Shown piece after piece: positions 1 to 7,877 of a DNA stretch of 28,201 bases. The DNA is taken from NCBI GenBank assembly GCA_038238115.1, contig JBBRYB010000038.1, positions 1-28,201 on the forward strand. Reading direction: 5' to 3'. The position numbers and the translations under genes were made by a program. The first letter of the stretch is position 1, and the number at the start of each line of letters is the position of its first letter. The notes beneath the pieces were generated by a model. The model saw only the letters and a list, made by a program, of their open reading frames with translations, did not search any database and was not told where the DNA came from. This DNA comes from JBBRYB01 sp038238115 (GTDB lineage Bacteria; Actinomycetota; Actinomycetes; Propionibacteriales; Nocardioidaceae).

Positions 1-172
<172 letters not shown>

Positions 173-290
173 TTCCTCACACACTCAATTGTTGACAGAG
201 TGACTGTTCGCGTCCACTGTGCGGTTCCCGAGATACGGTCGGGTCCGGTTTTCGCCCGCGCTGGGCGCTCACCGGCCACATCTCCATAGA

Positions 291-409
291 GTTTCGGCGA
301 CCATGGCGAAGGGGAAACACCCGGCTCCATTCCGAACCCGGAAGTTAAGCCCTTCAGCGCCGATGGTACTGCACGCGGGAGCGTGTGGGAGAGTAGGACG
401 TCGCCGGAC
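291..409 (+). rRNA. rrf: 5S ribosomal RNA
   Basis: Complete 5S rRNA of about 118 nt. The conserved segments CATTCCGAACCCGGAAG (loop B/helix III region) and GATGGTACTGC (helix IV/loop E region) are visible, as is the 3' GGGAGAGTAGG. The ends were set by pairing the terminal helix: bases 293-301 pair with 400-408 as an almost perfect helix. It lies downstream of the 23S gene and just upstream of a strong terminator, as expected for the last gene of the rRNA operon. Confidence 0.95.
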
Positions 410-416
410 AATTTTT

Positions 417-455
417 CGTTGGGGGCCGCCTTGGGGCGGCCCCCAACGTTTCTTC
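417..455 (+). terminator. Intrinsic terminator of the rRNA operon
   Basis: A perfect 14-bp inverted repeat (417-430 with 435-448) with a TTGG loop is followed by TTTCTTC. A run of five T lies just before the stem (412-416), so it may also work in the opposite direction. It begins eight bases after the 5S end and separates the rRNA operon from the protein-coding block. Confidence 0.9.
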
Positions 456-474
456 ACGCCGAGGGAGGCACCTA

Positions 475-1284
475 GTGGCGCCCGATGACCGTGGCGGGAG
501 AGATCGCAGCCGCAGCACCGCCGGACGGTGGCGGCGCGACGATCTCCCGACAGCGCAGCGCACCGCGGTCCAAGCGGCATACGACGGGCCTCCGATCCCC
601 GATGACGTGTCTGGCAAGGAGCTCGACCGCTTCGTCGCCAACCAGCTGAAGTCACTGCCCGAGAAGCTCGCCCTACGGGTGGCTCGTCACCTCGTCGCAG
701 CCGCGAGGCTGCTGGACAACGACCCCGAGACCGCCTACCAGCACACGCTCGCCGCGCGCGCCAGAGCAGCCAGGGTGGCCGTCGTGCGGGAGGCTAGCGG
801 CGAGGCGGCCTACGCGGCCGGCCGGTTCAAGGACGCACTCGCGGAGTTCAGGGCGGCCCGACGCATGAGTGGCAGCTCGATTTACCTTCCGATGATGGCC
901 GACTGCGAGCGTGCACTCGGGCGACCAGAGCGCGCACTCGCTATTGCGAGGGACCCTGCGGTGCAGCAGCTCGACGACGAGGGGCAGATCGAGATGAAGA
1001 TCGTGGAGTCTGGGGCTCGCCGTGACCTGGGCGACATCGCGGCGGCCATCCGCACGCTGGAAGGCAGAGAGCTGAGGAGCCAGTCCCGGGCCCCGTGGGC
1101 GCCACGGCTGCGCTACGCGTACGCCGAGGCGCTGCTGGCCGACGGCCAGGTCGACTCGGGTCGCGAGTGGTTCGAGCGGGCCGCGGGGATCGACAGCGAA
1201 GGCGCCACCGACGCGGCCGAGCGGGTCGCCGCCCTCGAAGGACTCGTGGTCATCGACACTGTCGATGACCACGACGAGGCCTGA
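475..1284 (+). CDS. Tetratricopeptide-repeat protein (Rv1691-like)
   Basis: Predicted 269-residue soluble protein, rich in Ala, Arg and Glu, built of helix pairs typical of TPR repeats. From about residue 80 there are repeating patterns such as AAYAAGRFKDALAEFRAARR, and near residue 215 YAEALLADGQVDSGREWFER. TPR proteins act as protein-protein scaffolds; no enzymatic motif is visible. The GTG start at 475 is supported by a GAGGGAGG ribosome-binding site at 461-468. Position at the head of the block matches M. tuberculosis Rv1691, a TPR protein upstream of the HAD phosphatase and tlyA genes. No signal peptide or membrane segment is seen. The last codons contain a long perfect palindrome (1244-1274). 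The function is unknown. Confidence 0.82.
   Translation: MAPDDRGGRDRSRSTAGRWRRDDLPTAQRTAVQAAYDGPPIPDDVSGKELDRFVANQLKSLPEKLALRVARHLVAAARLLDNDPETAYQHTLAARARAARVAVVREASGEAAYAAGRFKDALAEFRAARRMSGSSIYLPMMADCERALGRPERALAIARDPAVQQLDDEGQIEMKIVESGARRDLGDIAAAIRTLEGRELRSQSRAPWAPRLRYAYAEALLADGQVDSGREWFERAAGIDSEGATDAAERVAALEGLVVIDTVDDHDEA
1244..1274. repeat. 31-nt perfect palindrome at the end of the TPR gene
   Basis: Bases 1244-1257 are the exact reverse complement of 1261-1274, with ACT in the centre, giving a 14-bp stem. It lies inside the last codons of the TPR gene, ending ten bases before its stop. There is no T-run after it, so it is not a textbook intrinsic terminator. It could be a terminator-like or RNA-processing hairpin, or a protein-binding site. 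Confidence 0.6.
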
Positions 1285-1418
1285 GCCCTCGCACGGACCG
1301 CTGGCGCGTCGAGATCCACAGGGCATGGCACACCGCGAGGTGTTCCACAGGCCGTGGCCACCGGTTTACACCACCGATGATGCTGCGGCATCCTCCTCGG
1401 CAGAGAGGAGAATTCGCG

Positions 1419-1784
1419 ATGACGTCTGTAGACAAGAACGGACCGCACCGTGGCGAGGGTCCCATCGGCGAAGCGCGCAACGAGGTCCTGCTGTGCGGCC
1501 GGGTCGCCGCGCCGGCTGAGGAACGGGAGCTTCCGAGCGGCGACGCGATTGTCACGGCGCGGCTCATCGTGGACCGTGACGGGACCGCTCTCGCCAGGTC
1601 CACCGCCCGGGTCGACACCATCGACTGTGTGGGTTGGAAGGTTCGGGTCCAGCGGTCGATGCGAACGTGGTCAGCAGGCGATCGGGTGCAGGTGGAGGGC
1701 GCCATCCGGCGCCGGTTCTTCCGCGGATCCCAAGGCACTGTCAGCCGGGTCGAGGTGGAGGTCAGGGCCGCGAGGCGGCTGTGA
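1419..1784 (+). CDS. Small single-stranded DNA-binding (SSB-like) OB-fold protein
   Basis: Predicted 121-residue protein with the SSB OB-fold pattern: NEVLLCGRVAAPAEERELPS (first strands), TARLIVDRDG, then DTIDCVGW and SAGDRVQVEGAIRRRFF, resembling the strand order of SsbA/B (DxxxxxxW and kGxxVxVeGxlrxr). The ATG at 1419 is chosen over an in-frame ATG at 1377 because a GAGAGGAG ribosome-binding site lies at 1403-1410. It is shorter than housekeeping SSB (about 150-180 residues). It ends in VRAARRL and lacks the acidic C-terminal tail (DDDIPF type) that recruits replication and repair partners. It is probably an accessory ssDNA-binding protein rather than the essential Ssb. Its stop is only five bases from the stop of the convergent DUF1015 gene. 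Confidence 0.75.
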   Translation: MTSVDKNGPHRGEGPIGEARNEVLLCGRVAAPAEERELPSGDAIVTARLIVDRDGTALARSTARVDTIDCVGWKVRVQRSMRTWSAGDRVQVEGAIRRRFFRGSQGTVSRVEVEVRAARRL

Positions 1785-1789
1785 CGACG

Positions 1790-3043
1790 TCAGGCCTCGT
1801 CGGCGAAGCTGCGCATGACCAGCCCCATCCGAGGTTTCGGTCCGAACGACGTCGACTTGCGTGGCATGATCTTGCCTGCGCGAGCGACGGCCATCACCTC
1901 AGCGACGGTGGTCGGGTGCAGCAGCACCGCGACGCCACCGTCTTGGTGGGCGTTGCGCACGGTCTGCTCCACCGTGTGGTGATAGCCGACCCGCTCCTCA
2001 CCCACCCCCCACGCCACCAGCAGTTGCTCGTGAAGCAGCTCGGCGTCACTGACAGCGTCATCGCGTTCCCCACACCGGGTCAGCTCAGCCCAAGCGCTGC
2101 CGTCGGTCAGCACGAAGGCGCCACGGCGTGTCGGCGCTGCTGCAGTGCCTGCCAGCGGCTGGACCGGCGACAGCTCGAAGCCGGCCGGCGCCTGGAGGGC
2201 GGTCAGCGAGAGCTCCGAGACGCTGCGATGGATGGCCCCGAGCTGAAGCGGGCATTGCGACTGGTCGATGAGCAAGGCAAGCCCGCGGTCCCACGGGCCC
2301 GGACCGTCGCCGATGGTGCGATGTCGTTGACGCAGCTGGAGATAGGTTGCGTAGCGGTGGTGACCGTCCGCGATCAACGCCTGATGCGGCGCGAGCCGGT
2401 CGCGGACCTCACCCAAATCGTCGGGGTCGGTGATCGACCAGAGCCGGTGGACGGTTCCATCCGCGGCCCTCACGTCAGTCAGCGGGCTGCGCGCTCGGGT
2501 CTTTGCGATGATGTCGGCGGTCGCGCCGTGGCCGTCGTAGACCAGCAAGATGGGTTCCAGGTTCGCCTCGGACGCCGTCAGCATCGCCAGTCGGTCAGCC
2601 ACGATGGCCTCGATCACGTCTTCGTGCGGGAGGATCACGCGCTCGCTGCGCTTGCGCAGGTCGAGCGTGCCGACCAGGCCGCACACACTCTGCCGGCCGT
2701 CGCCGTACTCGTAGACGTAGAGCGCCGAGTCGGGGTCGGTAACGAGCACCTGCTGGCTGCGCCACCGCTCAAGCAGCTTCGCGGCGCGATGGTAGGGGTT
2801 GTCGGCCGTCACCGGATCGCTCACCATGCGGGGCAGGATCAGCCGCACGATGTTGCGGGGGTGCGCTTTCAGCAGGGCGTCGATCATCGGCCGGTCCATC
2901 ACGTCGTACGGCGGGGATGTCACCTCGCCCACGTCGCCTACCGTCTCCGGGTTGTAGCGCATGGCGGGAAAGGGGCGCAGTCGCAGGGGCGGGAGCGAGG
3001 GCGTGTCATGCTGCAGGGTCACGCTGCATCGTACGGTGGACAT
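1790..3043 (-). CDS. DUF1015 family protein
   Basis: Predicted 417-residue protein of the DUF1015 family. The N-terminal signature (LRLRPFPAMRYNPETVGD, then VTSPPYDVMD near residue 45) and the downstream ADGHHRYATYLQ motif (about residues 225-236) are typical. The biochemical function is not established; the family has been suggested to relate to SerC-associated or kinase-like proteins but nothing here decides it. It is the only minus-strand gene in the first 21 kb. The ATG at 3043 has no clear ribosome-binding site; an in-frame GTG at 3022 is an alternative. Its start is only 24 bases from that of the divergent HAD gene, and its stop is five bases from the SSB-like gene, so it is tightly boxed in. 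Confidence 0.85.
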   Translation of the reverse strand: MSTVRCSVTLQHDTPSLPPLRLRPFPAMRYNPETVGDVGEVTSPPYDVMDRPMIDALLKAHPRNIVRLILPRMVSDPVTADNPYHRAAKLLERWRSQQVLVTDPDSALYVYEYGDGRQSVCGLVGTLDLRKRSERVILPHEDVIEAIVADRLAMLTASEANLEPILLVYDGHGATADIIAKTRARSPLTDVRAADGTVHRLWSITDPDDLGEVRDRLAPHQALIADGHHRYATYLQLRQRHRTIGDGPGPWDRGLALLIDQSQCPLQLGAIHRSVSELSLTALQAPAGFELSPVQPLAGTAAAPTRRGAFVLTDGSAWAELTRCGERDDAVSDAELLHEQLLVAWGVGEERVGYHHTVEQTVRNAHQDGGVAVLLHPTTVAEVMAVARAGKIMPRKSTSFGPKPRMGLVMRSFADEA

Positions 3044-3067
3044 CGCCTACCCGGAGGAGCAAGGCCC

Positions 3068-4114
3068 GTGAACTCCGCTCCTCGACGGCTGAAGTCCAGC
3101 TCCGGACCGCTCGTCTCGTCCTATGACTGCGCCATGCTCGACCTCGACGGCGTCGTCTACGTCGGCGAGCGCGCCGTCCCCGGAGTCTCAACTCTGCTGG
3201 CCGAGGCTCGCTCGGGCGGGATGACGCTCGCCTACGTGACCAACAACGCGGCCCGCACGCCCGCGACGGTCGCCCGGCAGCTGTGCGAGATGGGGGTCGA
3301 CGCACACGCGGATGATGTTGTGACCTCGGCGCAGGCCGCCGCCCGCCTGGTGGTCGAGCGAGTCCCGGCGGGCGCCCCCGTCCTGGTCGTCGGTGGCGAA
3401 GGGCTCGTGGTCGCCCTCGAGCAGCACGACCTAAGCCCAGTCTCCTCCGCGGAGGACGGGCCGGCTGCCGTGGTCCAGGGGTTCCATCCCACTGTCGGCT
3501 GGAAGCTGCTGGCTGAGGCGACCTACGCCATTCGAGACGGCGCCCTGTGGGTGGCGTCCAACCTCGACCTGACAGTCCCCACCGTGCGCGGCATCGCGCC
3601 TGGCAACGGCACGCTCGTGCGGGCCGTGCGTGACGCGGTCGGCCGCGATCCCGACGAGGTCGCGGGCAAGCCCTACCGGGCGCTGTTCGATGAGACGGTG
3701 CTGCGCGTCTCGTCGAAGACTCCGCTGGTGGTGGGTGATCGTCTCGACACCGACGTCCGAGGCGCCGTCAACTGTGGCGCCGATTCCCTGCTCGTGATGA
3801 CCGGCGTCACGGACGTCACCAGGCTGTGCCAGGCCAGTAGCGAGGAACGGCCAGACTTCGTCGCCTGGACCCTCGACGCCCTGCTGGCCGAGCAGACAGC
3901 TCCGGTCGAGGAGTCCGGCCGGTGGCGGCTCGCGGGCTGGGAGGCCGCGGTGGACGGCGACGGCCGGGTCGAGGTGCATCGTCGCGGAGACGATGCCGAC
4001 GACGGTCTTCGCGTCGTCGCCTCGGCGTCGTGGGGATGGCGCGACGAACACCCCGAAGCCCTCCTCGACCTGGACGGCATCGGCGACATCAGCCAGCCCA
4101 CCACTCAGGGCTGA
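3068..4114 (+). CDS. HAD-superfamily phosphatase, NagD type (Rv1692-like)
   Basis: Predicted 348-residue HAD hydrolase of the NagD/PGP (subfamily IIA) group. Visible motifs: DLDGVVY with nucleophile Asp25 and acid/base Asp27; TNN (motif II) near residue 59; Lys in AGKPYRALF near 200 (motif III); and GDRLDTDVRGA near 222 (motif IV, Mg binding). A roughly 70-residue C-terminal extension follows the HAD core. In mycobacteria the Rv1692 protein is described as a glycerol-phosphate phosphatase recycling polar heads of glycerophospholipids; that substrate is inferred by synteny. The GTG start at 3068 is supported by GGAGGAG at 3053-3059. The reading frame stays open far upstream, but that stretch is antisense to the DUF1015 gene and is not coding. 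Confidence 0.88.
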   Translation: MNSAPRRLKSSSGPLVSSYDCAMLDLDGVVYVGERAVPGVSTLLAEARSGGMTLAYVTNNAARTPATVARQLCEMGVDAHADDVVTSAQAAARLVVERVPAGAPVLVVGGEGLVVALEQHDLSPVSSAEDGPAAVVQGFHPTVGWKLLAEATYAIRDGALWVASNLDLTVPTVRGIAPGNGTLVRAVRDAVGRDPDEVAGKPYRALFDETVLRVSSKTPLVVGDRLDTDVRGAVNCGADSLLVMTGVTDVTRLCQASSEERPDFVAWTLDALLAEQTAPVEESGRWRLAGWEAAVDGDGRVEVHRRGDDADDGLRVVASASWGWRDEHPEALLDLDGIGDISQPTTQG

Positions 4115-4183
4115 CGCAGGGCGCCCGCCTGGCCTGGTTTAATCGGCCGCAGACACGTTGAGCGCTACGAGGAAGGATCGCCC

Positions 4184-4348
4184 ATGACCGAGTCGACAGG
4201 TGACGCGCGGGTCGACGCCGCGCTCGAACGCCTCAGCGATCTGGACGACCTCGAGCTCGACGATCATGCCGAGCTGTACGACGACGTCCACCGCCGCCTC
4301 GGATCCGTGCTCGACGGCACCTCCGGGGACGGCGCGACAATCCAGTGA
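4184..4348 (+). CDS. Small acidic conserved protein (Rv1693-like)
   Basis: A 54-residue ORF, strongly acidic (LSDLDDLELDDHAELYDDVH in its middle), with a GAGGAAGGA ribosome-binding site at 4168-4176 and an ATG at 4184. It sits exactly between the HAD phosphatase and tlyA, where M. tuberculosis has the short unknown gene Rv1693. Its TGA at 4346-4348 ends seven bases before the tlyA start, which has no ribosome-binding site of its own, so the small gene probably feeds ribosomes to tlyA. It has no membrane segment and no known domain. The function is unknown. Confidence 0.7.
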   Translation: MTESTGDARVDAALERLSDLDDLELDDHAELYDDVHRRLGSVLDGTSGDGATIQ

Positions 4349-4355
4349 CGTCACC

Positions 4356-5162
4356 GTGTCTCGCCGCCTCCGCCTCGACGCCGAGCTGGTCCGCCGAGGT
4401 CTGGCGCGCAGCCGCGAGCATGCCAGCGAGCTGATCGACGGTGGCCGAGTCCTGGTTGCGGGAGCGCGAGCGACCAAGCCGGCCACCGGCGTCACGACCG
4501 ACGCCGCGTTGGTGGTCACTGACGACCCCGACCGGCCCGTCTACGTCTCCCGAGGCGGGCACAAGCTCGCTGGCGCGCTCGCCGCGTTCATGCCGCTCGG
4601 CCTGCGCGTCGCCGGGCGGCTCGCCCTCGACGCGGGAGCCTCGACGGGTGGCTTCACCGACGTCCTGCTGCGTCACGACGTCCGTGCCGTGGCGGCCGTC
4701 GACGTGGGCTACGGCCAGCTCGCCTGGCCGCTGCGTCAAGACTCGCGGGTGCAGATCCTCGACCGAACGAACATTCGCGCCCTCACGCTCGACACCCTCG
4801 ATTGGCGTCCCGACCTGGTCGTGGCGGATTTGTCGTTCATCTCGCTGCGTCTGGTCCTGCCAGCTCTTGCCGAGCTGGTGGCGCCCGACGCCGACCTGGT
4901 CTTGATGGTGAAACCGCAGTTCGAGGTCGGACGAGGCGCCGTCGGCAAGGGCGGTGTGGTCCGCGATCGTGAACCACGAGTGGAGGCTGTCCTCGGGGTG
5001 GCCTCGTGCGCCGAAGCGCTAGGGTTCGGCGTTCAGGCCGTCTGCGCCAGCCCGCTGCCCGGCCCTGCCGGCAACGTGGAGTACTTCGTCTGGTTCCGCA
5101 CCGACGCCGCCCCCATCACACCGGCAGACGTGACGCGGGTCGTGATGGCTGGACCGCAGTGA
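4356..5162 (+). CDS. tlyA: TlyA, 16S/23S rRNA (cytidine-2'-O)-methyltransferase
   Basis: Predicted 268 residues, the usual TlyA length. An N-terminal S4-type RNA-binding domain (about residues 1-60: ELVRRGLARSREHASELIDG, GRVLVAGARATKP) is followed by SRGGHKLAGAL and an FtsJ-like SAM-binding fold with LDAGASTGGFTD near residues 90-100 and ADLSFISLRLVLP further on. TlyA methylates 2'-hydroxyls of C1409 in 16S and C1920 in 23S rRNA; loss gives capreomycin and viomycin resistance in mycobacteria. The GTG at 4356 aligns with the family N-terminus (SRRLRLDAEL); no ribosome-binding site of its own is clear and coupling to the upstream 54-residue gene is likely. Upstream of NAD kinase and recN, as in M. 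tuberculosis. Confidence 0.93.
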   Translation: MSRRLRLDAELVRRGLARSREHASELIDGGRVLVAGARATKPATGVTTDAALVVTDDPDRPVYVSRGGHKLAGALAAFMPLGLRVAGRLALDAGASTGGFTDVLLRHDVRAVAAVDVGYGQLAWPLRQDSRVQILDRTNIRALTLDTLDWRPDLVVADLSFISLRLVLPALAELVAPDADLVLMVKPQFEVGRGAVGKGGVVRDREPRVEAVLGVASCAEALGFGVQAVCASPLPGPAGNVEYFVWFRTDAAPITPADVTRVVMAGPQ

Positions 5163-5174
5163 GAGGCTGATGAC

Positions 5175-6122
5175 GTGAGCACTGCTACTCATCGCCCGGA
5201 GCGCACCGTGCTGCTCATCGTGCACACCGGCAGACATGACGCCGTCGAGGTGGCATGCGCCGTGTCCAAGCGGCTGACGGACTCCCGGATCTCCGTTCGG
5301 CTGCTGGAAGCTGAAGCACCCGACCTCGACATCGACAACGCCGAGGTGGTGTGTGCAGACACCGATGCGGCCCGACACTGCGAGGTCGCCGTGGTGATCG
5401 GCGGTGACGGTACGATTCTGCGCGGCGCCGAGCTCACCAGGATTGCGGCCACTCCGCTTCTCGGGATCAACCTCGGGCACGTCGGCTTCCTGGCCGAGGC
5501 CGAGTGGGACGACCTTGAGTCCACGGTCGAGGCGATCATCACCCGTGCCTATGTGGTCGAGCGGCGGATGACCATCGACGTCACGGTCAGCCTCGACGGC
5601 TCGCCCAGCTGGACCGGATGGGCGCTCAACGAGGTCAGCGTCGAAAAAGCAGCCCGGCGCCGGATGCTCGAAGTGCTGGTTGAGATCGACGACAGGCCGT
5701 TGTCTCGCTGGGGATGCGACGGCGTCGTGTTCGCCACCCCGACCGGTTCAACGGCGTACGCGTTCAGCGCCGGCGGCCCGGTGGTCTGGCCCGAGGTCGA
5801 GGCGCTGCTGCTCGTGCCCATCAGCGCTCACGCACTCTTCGCCCGACCCATGGTCGCGGCGCCGGACTCCACGCTCGCCGTCGAGGTGCTCGCCGAGACC
5901 AGGACGGGGGGAGTGCTGTGGTGCGATGGCCGCCGCAGCGTCGACCTGCCGACGGGTGCACGGGTGGAGGTCATCCGCGGCCAACACCCCATCCATCTTG
6001 CGCGGCTGCACCAGGCGCCGTTCACGGACCGCCTGGTCGCGAAGTTCGACCTGCCCGTGTCGGGATGGCGCGGGGGCGCAGCGCGTCGGCGGCGCGCCTC
6101 GCGAGCTGGCGGCGATGCTTGA
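5175..6122 (+). CDS. nadK: NAD kinase
   Basis: Predicted 315-residue NAD kinase (PpnK), which phosphorylates NAD to NADP with ATP or polyphosphate in the cytosol. The GGDG motif at residues 76-79 (VVIGGDGTILRGAE), GINLGHVGFLAE, the NEVSVEK segment and the TPTGSTAY substrate loop near 187-194 are all present. The GTG at 5175 follows the tlyA stop by 12 bases with GAGAGG at 5161-5166. The C-terminus ends in a basic, Ala/Arg-rich tail (GAARRRRASRAG) whose coding sequence overlaps the recN start by eight bases. The tlyA-nadK-recN order is conserved in Actinobacteria. Confidence 0.94.
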   Translation: MSTATHRPERTVLLIVHTGRHDAVEVACAVSKRLTDSRISVRLLEAEAPDLDIDNAEVVCADTDAARHCEVAVVIGGDGTILRGAELTRIAATPLLGINLGHVGFLAEAEWDDLESTVEAIITRAYVVERRMTIDVTVSLDGSPSWTGWALNEVSVEKAARRRMLEVLVEIDDRPLSRWGCDGVVFATPTGSTAYAFSAGGPVVWPEVEALLLVPISAHALFARPMVAAPDSTLAVEVLAETRTGGVLWCDGRRSVDLPTGARVEVIRGQHPIHLARLHQAPFTDRLVAKFDLPVSGWRGGAARRRRASRAGGDA

Positions 6123-7815
6123 GGAGCTGACGATCTCGGGGCTCGGCGTGATCGACTCCGCGACCCTCGAGCTGGGCCCCGGCTTCACCGTCGTCACGGG
6201 GGAGACCGGCGCCGGCAAGACGATGGTCGTCACTGCCCTCGCCCTGTTGCTGGGAGCGCGTTCCGACGTCGGCGCCGTTCGTCAAGGCGCGGACCGGGCG
6301 CGCGTTGAAGGACGGCTCGGTGTCATGCCCGAGGGGCCGGTCGCCGGACGCGCGGCCGAGGCCGGCGCGGCGCTGGACGACGACGCGATCATCCTTGCCC
6401 GAACGGTCACGGCCGAGGGCCGATCGCGTGCTCACGCCGGTGGCGTCGGTGTGCCCGCCACCTTGTTGGCGGACCTGGCCGCGGATCTCGTCGTCATCCA
6501 CGGCCAGTCGGGCGCTCAGGAGATACTGCGTCCAAGCCGCCAGCGCGACTACCTCGACGCGTTCGGCGGACAGGAGCTGCTGGACGTCCGCAGTTCCTAC
6601 CGGCACACCTACGACGAGCTGGGCGCCGTCTCGGCCTACCTCGACGATGTCGTCTCGCGTCGCCGCGAACGCGCCCGTGAAGCCGACCTGCTGCGCCTCG
6701 GCCTTACCGAGATCGAGGCAGCCGACCCGCAGCCGGGCGAAGACGAGGCGCTGAAGTCCGAGGAGTCGAGGCTCGGCCACGTCGACGGGCTGCGCCGAGC
6801 CGCCGACGAGGCGAGGCTCGCCCTCAGCGGCGACGACACGTCGCAGGACGTCACGGATGCGCTGGCGCTCGTCGCCGGCGCCCGCAAGAGCCTTGAGGCC
6901 GAGCGAGACCATGACGGCCAGCTGGCGGACCTGGCAGACCAGCTGGCCACGGCGTCGTACGGCTTGGCCGACGTGGCCGCGGATATCTCGGCCTACGCGG
7001 TCTCGCTCGAGACTGATCCGTTGCGGCTGGCCGCCGTGCAGGATCGTCGGGGGCTGCTCGGCGCGTTGACGAAGAAGTACGGCGACACGATCGACGACGT
7101 GCTCAGCTGGCGCGACCGGGCCGCCGGGCGCCTGGGTGAGCTCGTCGGCGATGACGGTCGCGTCGAGGAGCTGCGCGCGGATCAACGCCGCCTGCTCGAC
7201 GAGTTGGCCGGTCGCGGAGGCCGGCTCACCGACCTGAGACGAGCCGCCGGCGCCGAGCTGGAGCGACGCATCACGACCGAGCTGTCCGGGCTCGCGATGC
7301 CCGACGCCCGGTTCCGGGTCGAGGTGACCGGCGTCGTGGAGCCAACCCGTGACGGGTTCGACGACGCCACGTTCCTCCTCAGCGCACATCCCGGCTCAGA
7401 TCCCAGGCCCCTGCAGCGCGGCGCCTCAGGCGGCGAGCTGTCGCGGGTGATGTTGGCGGTGGAGGTCTGTCTGGCCGGACGTCACCCTGTGCCGACGATG
7501 ATCTTCGACGAGGTCGACGCCGGTGTCGGCGGCAAGGCGGCGGTTGAGGTTGGCCGACGGCTGTCGCGGCTCGCGCGGTCGGTCCAGGTCGTCGTCGTGA
7601 CACACCTGCCGCAGGTCGCGGCCTTCGCCGACCGGCATTATGCCGTCGTCAAGGCCAGCGATGGCAGCGTCACCACAAGCGGCGTCACCGTGCTCGACGA
7701 GGCCGCGCGCCGACGTGAGCTGTCTCGAATGCTCGCCGGCCTGGAGGGCTCCGACGCGGCCCTCGCGCACGCCGACGAGCTGGTAGCGCTGGGCGAGCGG
7801 GAGCGGCGTACCTGA
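6115..7815 (+). CDS. recN: DNA repair protein RecN
   Basis: Predicted 566-residue SMC-like ATPase. It opens with MLEELTISGLGVID, has Walker A GETGAGKT at 29-36, a long coiled-coil centre (about 150-370), the ABC signature region GASGGELSRVMLA near 436-448, and Walker B TMIFDEVDAGVGG near 460-472, followed by VVVTHLPQVAAFAD. RecN acts early in double-strand-break repair with RecA, tethering DNA ends. The ATG at 6115 lies inside the last codons of nadK (8-base overlap), so the two are translationally coupled. The frame is open far upstream, but the family N-terminus fixes the start here. All ATPase motifs are intact. Confidence 0.95.
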   Translation: MLEELTISGLGVIDSATLELGPGFTVVTGETGAGKTMVVTALALLLGARSDVGAVRQGADRARVEGRLGVMPEGPVAGRAAEAGAALDDDAIILARTVTAEGRSRAHAGGVGVPATLLADLAADLVVIHGQSGAQEILRPSRQRDYLDAFGGQELLDVRSSYRHTYDELGAVSAYLDDVVSRRRERAREADLLRLGLTEIEAADPQPGEDEALKSEESRLGHVDGLRRAADEARLALSGDDTSQDVTDALALVAGARKSLEAERDHDGQLADLADQLATASYGLADVAADISAYAVSLETDPLRLAAVQDRRGLLGALTKKYGDTIDDVLSWRDRAAGRLGELVGDDGRVEELRADQRRLLDELAGRGGRLTDLRRAAGAELERRITTELSGLAMPDARFRVEVTGVVEPTRDGFDDATFLLSAHPGSDPRPLQRGASGGELSRVMLAVEVCLAGRHPVPTMIFDEVDAGVGGKAAVEVGRRLSRLARSVQVVVVTHLPQVAAFADRHYAVVKASDGSVTTSGVTVLDEAARRRELSRMLAGLEGSDAALAHADELVALGERERRT

Positions 7816-7877
7816 CGCCACGCGCGGCATCGGCATATGCCCCGCTGCGTCCGGTGTGTTTGGCAGGATTGCTCGCG

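Noticed and set aside
192..197. TTGACA in the 23S-5S spacer as a promoter
   Set aside because: No acceptable -10 box at 16-18 bases; the 5S gene is expected to be co-transcribed.
1634..3067. Long open plus-strand frame leading into the HAD gene (would give an 826-residue protein)
   Set aside because: It is antisense to the DUF1015 gene, which has family motifs, and overlaps the SSB-like gene. The HAD family N-terminus and ribosome-binding site place the real start at 3068.
6022..7389. 455-residue open frame antisense to recN
   Set aside because: Shadow of recN; no motif, no ribosome-binding site.
7832..7841. GGCATATGCC palindrome upstream of steA
   Set aside because: Ten-base palindromes are expected by chance and nothing else around it suggests an operator.
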